From: Thermoanaerobaculia bacterium
Lineage (GTDB): Bacteria > Acidobacteriota > Thermoanaerobaculia > Multivoradales > UBA5704
DNA length: 9,533 nt
Reading direction: 5' to 3'
Assembly (NCBI GenBank): GCA_030150965.1
Contig: JASLEW010000362.1
Location: 1 to 9,533 of the forward strand
Shown: positions 1-9,533 of the stretch, piece after piece
How the letters are laid out: the number at the start of each line of letters is the position of its first letter
Position numbering within the stretch: the stretch's first letter is position 1
Translations under genes and position numbers: made by a program
The notes under the pieces: model-generated
The model's input: the letters and a program-made list of their open reading frames with translations, nothing else
Told to the model about the DNA's origin: nothing
Database searches by the model: none

Positions 1-2
1 CG

Positions 3-7133
<7,131 letters not shown>

Positions 7134-7140
7134 ATAGAGA

Positions 7141-7147
7141 GGAGGAG
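7141..7147 (+). promoter_or_regulatory. Shine-Dalgarno sequence for the aminotransferase TTG start
   Basis: GGAGGAG lies 3 bases upstream of TTG 7151, with the GGAGG core 5 bases away. This is the strongest ribosome-binding signal in the window. It sits inside the coding frame that would run from the alternative ATG at 7130, which has no good SD of its own. That favours TTG 7151 as the main start. Confidence 0.65.
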
Positions 7148-7150
7148 CCT

Positions 7151-8440
7151 TTGACCATCTTCGATACCTTGGAATCGGAGGTCCGCTCGTACAGCCGGCT
7201 GTTCCCGGCGGTCTTCGAACGCGCCGCCGGCTCGCGGCTGTTCGACGAGTCCGGGCGGGAGTACATCGACTTCTTCAGCGGCGCGGGAACCCTCAACTAC
7301 GGCCACAACAACCCGCTCTTCAAGGAGCTCCTCCTCGACTACCTGCGGCGCGACGGGATCACCCACGCGCTCGACATGGCCACCACCGCCAAGCGGGACT
7401 TCCTCATCCGCTTCGGCCGCGTGATCCTGGAACCGCGCGGGCTGCGCCACAAGGTCCAGTTCACCGGTCCCACCGGGGCCAACGCGGTCGAGGCCGCCCT
7501 CAAGCTGGCGCGCAAGGTCACCGGCCGGACGAACGTTCTCTACTTCCACAACGCCTACCACGGCGTGACCCTGGGCGCCCTGGCGGTCACCGGCAACTCC
7601 TCCAAGCGGCGCGGCGCCGGCGTGCCGCTGTCGTGCACCACGCCGGTCCCCTTCGAGGGCGACCTCGGGGAGGGCGACACGCTCGAATACCTGCGGGTGG
7701 TGCTGGAGAACCCTGCGAGCGGCTGCGACCTGCCGGCGGCGGCGATCGTCGAGACGGTGCAGGCGGAGGGCGGCGTCCGCGCGGCGAGCGCCGCCTGGCT
7801 GCGGCGGCTGGCGGAGTTGCTGCGCCGCCACGGCGTCCTGCTGATCGTCGACGACATCCAGGCGGGCTGCGGGCGCACCGGCACCTTCTTCAGCTTCGAG
7901 GCCGCGGGGATCGTGCCCGACCTCGTCTGCCTGTCGAAGTCGATCAGCGGCTTCGGCCTCCCCATGGCCCTGCTCCTCATCCGTCCGGAGCTGGACGTCT
8001 GGTCCCCCGGGGAGCACAACGGTACGTTCCGCGGCAACAACCTCGCCTTCGTCACCGCGGCGGCGGCCCTCGACTACTGGCAGGACGGCGCGTTCAGCGG
8101 CGAGATCCTGCGCAAGGCAGGGCTGGTCCGCTCGCGCCTCGAGCGGATCGCCGCGCGGCAGCCGCAGGTCTGCGGCGCGCCGCGCGGGCGCGGGCTCATC
8201 CAGGGTCTCCACCTGGAGCCCGGCGGGCTCGCGTCCGCGGTCGCGCGGCAGGCGTTTGAGCGCGGCCTCATCATCGAGGCCGCCGGCCCGCGGGACGAGG
8301 TGCTGAAGCTCCTGCCGCCCCTGGTGATCGGCGACGAGGAGCTCGCCCGCGGCCTCGACATCCTGGAAGCCTCCCTGGAGCACACCCTCGCCGGCGCCGG
8401 AGCCGAGAGTGCCGTGCTGCCGGTGGAGGGAAGCGCCTGA
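7151..8440 (+). CDS. ectB: L-2,4-diaminobutyrate:2-oxoglutarate aminotransferase (EctB family, class III, PLP)
   Basis: A 429-residue PLP enzyme that should make L-2,4-diaminobutyrate from aspartate-4-semialdehyde with glutamate as amino donor. The N-terminus MTIFDTLESEVRSYSRLFP, then AGTLNYGHNNP, GPTGANAVEAALKLARK, IVETVQAEGG, DDIQAGCGRTG, SKSISGFGLPM, NGTFRGNN and a C-terminal LIIEAAGPRDEV closely follow EctB sequences as I remember them. Asp234 (DDIQ) is the expected PLP-pyridine ligand, and Lys263 (LSKSISG) the Schiff-base lysine. I chose TTG 7151 because a strong GGAGG lies 5 bases upstream and it matches the EctB N-terminus. ATG 7130, which overlaps the preceding stop as ATGA, would add 7 residues. 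Neighbouring NRPS genes on both sides and no ectA/ectC in view point to supply of Dab to the synthetase rather than to ectoine. The symbol marks the family, not the pathway. A related class III aminotransferase with another substrate is less likely. Confidence 0.92.
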   Translation: MTIFDTLESEVRSYSRLFPAVFERAAGSRLFDESGREYIDFFSGAGTLNYGHNNPLFKELLLDYLRRDGITHALDMATTAKRDFLIRFGRVILEPRGLRHKVQFTGPTGANAVEAALKLARKVTGRTNVLYFHNAYHGVTLGALAVTGNSSKRRGAGVPLSCTTPVPFEGDLGEGDTLEYLRVVLENPASGCDLPAAAIVETVQAEGGVRAASAAWLRRLAELLRRHGVLLIVDDIQAGCGRTGTFFSFEAAGIVPDLVCLSKSISGFGLPMALLLIRPELDVWSPGEHNGTFRGNNLAFVTAAAALDYWQDGAFSGEILRKAGLVRSRLERIAARQPQVCGAPRGRGLIQGLHLEPGGLASAVARQAFERGLIIEAAGPRDEVLKLLPPLVIGDEELARGLDILEASLEHTLAGAGAESAVLPVEGSA

Positions 8441-8452
8441 CGAGCAGCCGCC

Positions 8453-9533
8453 ATGCAGCCGGAAGACCGCCCGGGTCCCCCCACCCCACCACCCGCCGCA
8501 GGGGGGCTCGCCGCACGCCTGGCGGCCCGGCAAGCGCAGCTCCAGCGCCTCCGGGAGGGTCTCCCCGCGGGGACGCTCGCGGCGCTCGACCGCCGCCTGC
8601 GGGATGCCGCGCAGGCGGCGCCGGAAGCGCGGACCGCGCCGCTGGCCATCCCGCACCGGCCCGCGGACGCCGGCGCCGGTCCCCGCGAGGAGCCCACCTC
8701 CTTCGCCCAGGAGCGCCTCTGGTTCCTCGCCCAGCTCGATCCGCACAGCCTGGCCTACAACCTGCCGGCGGCGGTCCGCCTCGCCGGGACGCTCGATCTG
8801 GCGGCGCTGCGCCACGCCCTCTCCACCGTCGTCCGCCGCCATGAGACCCTGCGCACCACCTTCGCCGCGCGCGACGGCGAGCCGGTGCAGAGGATCGCGC
8901 CGCCCGGCGTCACGGCCCTGCCGGTCGTCGATCTCCGGGGGCTCGGCGGCCGTGGCGGCAGTGGCGGAAATGGCGGCAGCGGCGGCAGTGGCGGCGACAG
9001 CGCCGACGACGCTGCCGACGCCGACGACGCCTACGGCCGCGAGGACGCGAAGGCCGCCGACCGCGCCAAGGGCGCCGACCGCGGCAACATCGCCGGCGGC
9101 GCCCACCTCACCAGCGGCGCCAATCTCGCCAGCGGCGCCCACCTCGCCAGCGGCGCCGGCCTCGCAGACGCCGAGGCGCGGCGGCTCGTCCGGGAGGCCG
9201 CGCGGCGGCCGTTCGACCTGGCCGCCGGCCCGCTCTTCGCCCCCCTCCTGCTGCGCGAGTCGGCGCGGCGGGCGACGCTGTTCCTCGGCATCCACCACAT
9301 CGTCACCGACGCCTGGTCGATGGGGGTGCTGGTGCGGGAGCTGGCGGCGCTCTACGCCGCGCGCGCCGGCGGCCCGGGAGGACCGGGCGGCGCGCCGGCG
9401 GCGCTTGCCGAGCTGCCGATCCAATACGCCGACTACGCCCGCTGGCAGCGCGGCTGGCTGACCGGGGAGGTGCTCGCCGAGCACCTCGCCTACTGGCGCC
9501 GGCAGCTGGCGGACCTCGCGCCGGAGCTCGCCC
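8453..9533 (+). CDS. Nonribosomal peptide synthetase, N-terminal condensation domain (3' partial)
   Basis: Open frame from ATG 8453 to the window edge (360 codons seen), 12 bases after the aminotransferase stop. The ATG is the only ATG/GTG/TTG in this frame between that stop and the C-domain motif. No clear SD precedes it, so translation may be coupled to the upstream gene. Residues ~18-55 are a charged, probably helical Ala/Leu/Arg-rich segment that could be a docking or linker element. A condensation domain follows: TSFAQERLWFLAQLDPHSLAYNLP, RRHETLRTTF, LPVVDL, RRPFDLAAGPL, then the active site HHIVTDA (His281, His282, Asp286) and ELPIQYADYARWQ. The usual Gly after the motif Asp is Ala287. 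Between LPVVDL and RRPFDL there are about 65 extra residues of repeats. The domain start looks LCL-like. Because the preceding NRPS ends in a TE, the donor carrier must be elsewhere. Confidence 0.93.
   Translation, partial: MQPEDRPGPPTPPPAAGGLAARLAARQAQLQRLREGLPAGTLAALDRRLRDAAQAAPEARTAPLAIPHRPADAGAGPREEPTSFAQERLWFLAQLDPHSLAYNLPAAVRLAGTLDLAALRHALSTVVRRHETLRTTFAARDGEPVQRIAPPGVTALPVVDLRGLGGRGGSGGNGGSGGSGGDSADDAADADDAYGREDAKAADRAKGADRGNIAGGAHLTSGANLASGAHLASGAGLADAEARRLVREAARRPFDLAAGPLFAPLLLRESARRATLFLGIHHIVTDAWSMGVLVRELAALYAARAGGPGGPGGAPAALAELPIQYADYARWQRGWLTGEVLAEHLAYWRRQLADLAPELA
8945..8998 (+). repeat. GGX tandem repeat (six 9-bp units) in the C-domain insertion
   Basis: Six consecutive 9-base units of the type ggcggcNNN encode Gly-Gly-X six times, with X = R, S, N, S, S, D. 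They form the start of the long insertion in the second NRPS C domain and look like a flexible glycine linker. Confidence 0.85.
9047..9160 (+). repeat. 18-bp tandem repeats coding hexapeptides in the C-domain insertion
   Basis: Two units at 9047-9082 encode AKAADR and AKGADR. After a 6-base spacer, four units at 9089-9160 encode IAGGAH, LTSGAN, LASGAH and LASGAG. The last three are the most alike (ctcRccagcggcgccNNN). All units are in frame, so copy-number changes would not break the gene. A short predicted-disordered Asp/Ala-rich stretch separates them from the GGX block. Confidence 0.85.

Noticed and set aside
7134..7150. Intergenic promoter or terminator between the first two genes
   Set aside because: Only 17 bases, with no hairpin followed by T-run and no -10/-35 pattern. 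The same holds for the 12 bases at 8441-8452.
7151..8440. Part of an ectoine (ectABC) operon
   Set aside because: Neither ectA nor ectC adjoins it. Both neighbours are NRPS genes, so Dab supply for peptide synthesis fits better.
9047..9160. CRISPR-like array or non-coding satellite
   Set aside because: The units are contiguous 18-bp in-frame repeats without spacers and lie inside a coding region.
8409..9461. + strand frame-3 open frame with SPAAPTSPAAP-type repeats
   Set aside because: Frame 2 over the same bases encodes a clear condensation domain with HHIVTDAW. The Pro/Ala/Ser repeats are just the 18-bp units read in another frame.

Overview
The window is a slice of a nonribosomal peptide synthetase (NRPS) biosynthetic cluster on the + strand. 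Base composition is very GC-rich, and codon third positions are almost all G or C. That pattern fits high-GC secondary-metabolite producers such as Acidobacteriota, myxobacteria, actinomycetes or some Proteobacteria. Nothing in the sequence decides between these, so the host is left open.

Layout: (1) Positions 3-7133 hold a large NRPS whose N-terminus lies off the left edge. Its domain order is A1(partial)-PCP1-sulfotransferase-C-A2-PCP2-TE. The A2 pocket residues read D-V-W-H-V-S-L-V-D-K, one position different from the EntF serine code, so the last residue loaded is very probably serine. The A1 pocket reads D-I-W-E-I-T-A-D-D-K, an acidic pocket that could suit a basic amino acid. A sulfotransferase domain with both PAPS-binding motifs sits in cis between PCP1 and the C domain. 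(2) Positions 7151-8440 encode a PLP-dependent class III aminotransferase of the EctB / L-2,4-diaminobutyrate:2-oxoglutarate family. It probably supplies diaminobutyrate (Dab) as a peptide building block, since no ectA or ectC is present in the window. (3) Positions 8453-9533 begin a second NRPS with a short helical N-terminal segment and a C domain. It is open to the right edge.

The three genes are tightly packed, with gaps of 17 and 12 bases (or a 4-base overlap if the alternative ATG of the aminotransferase is used). They look like one operon. There is no intergenic space for a promoter or terminator, and no tRNA, rRNA, CRISPR array or transposon was seen.

Working model (inference): the aminotransferase makes Dab. 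An NRPS line including A1 and A2 incorporates A1's substrate followed by Ser. The embedded sulfotransferase may modify the chain or residue on PCP1. The TE then releases the product. The second NRPS starts with a C domain, so it must take its donor from another protein or act earlier in the line.

The most unusual structural trait is that every C and A domain seen carries low-complexity, tandem-repeat-like expansions at surface-loop positions. These are listed as repeats and findings.
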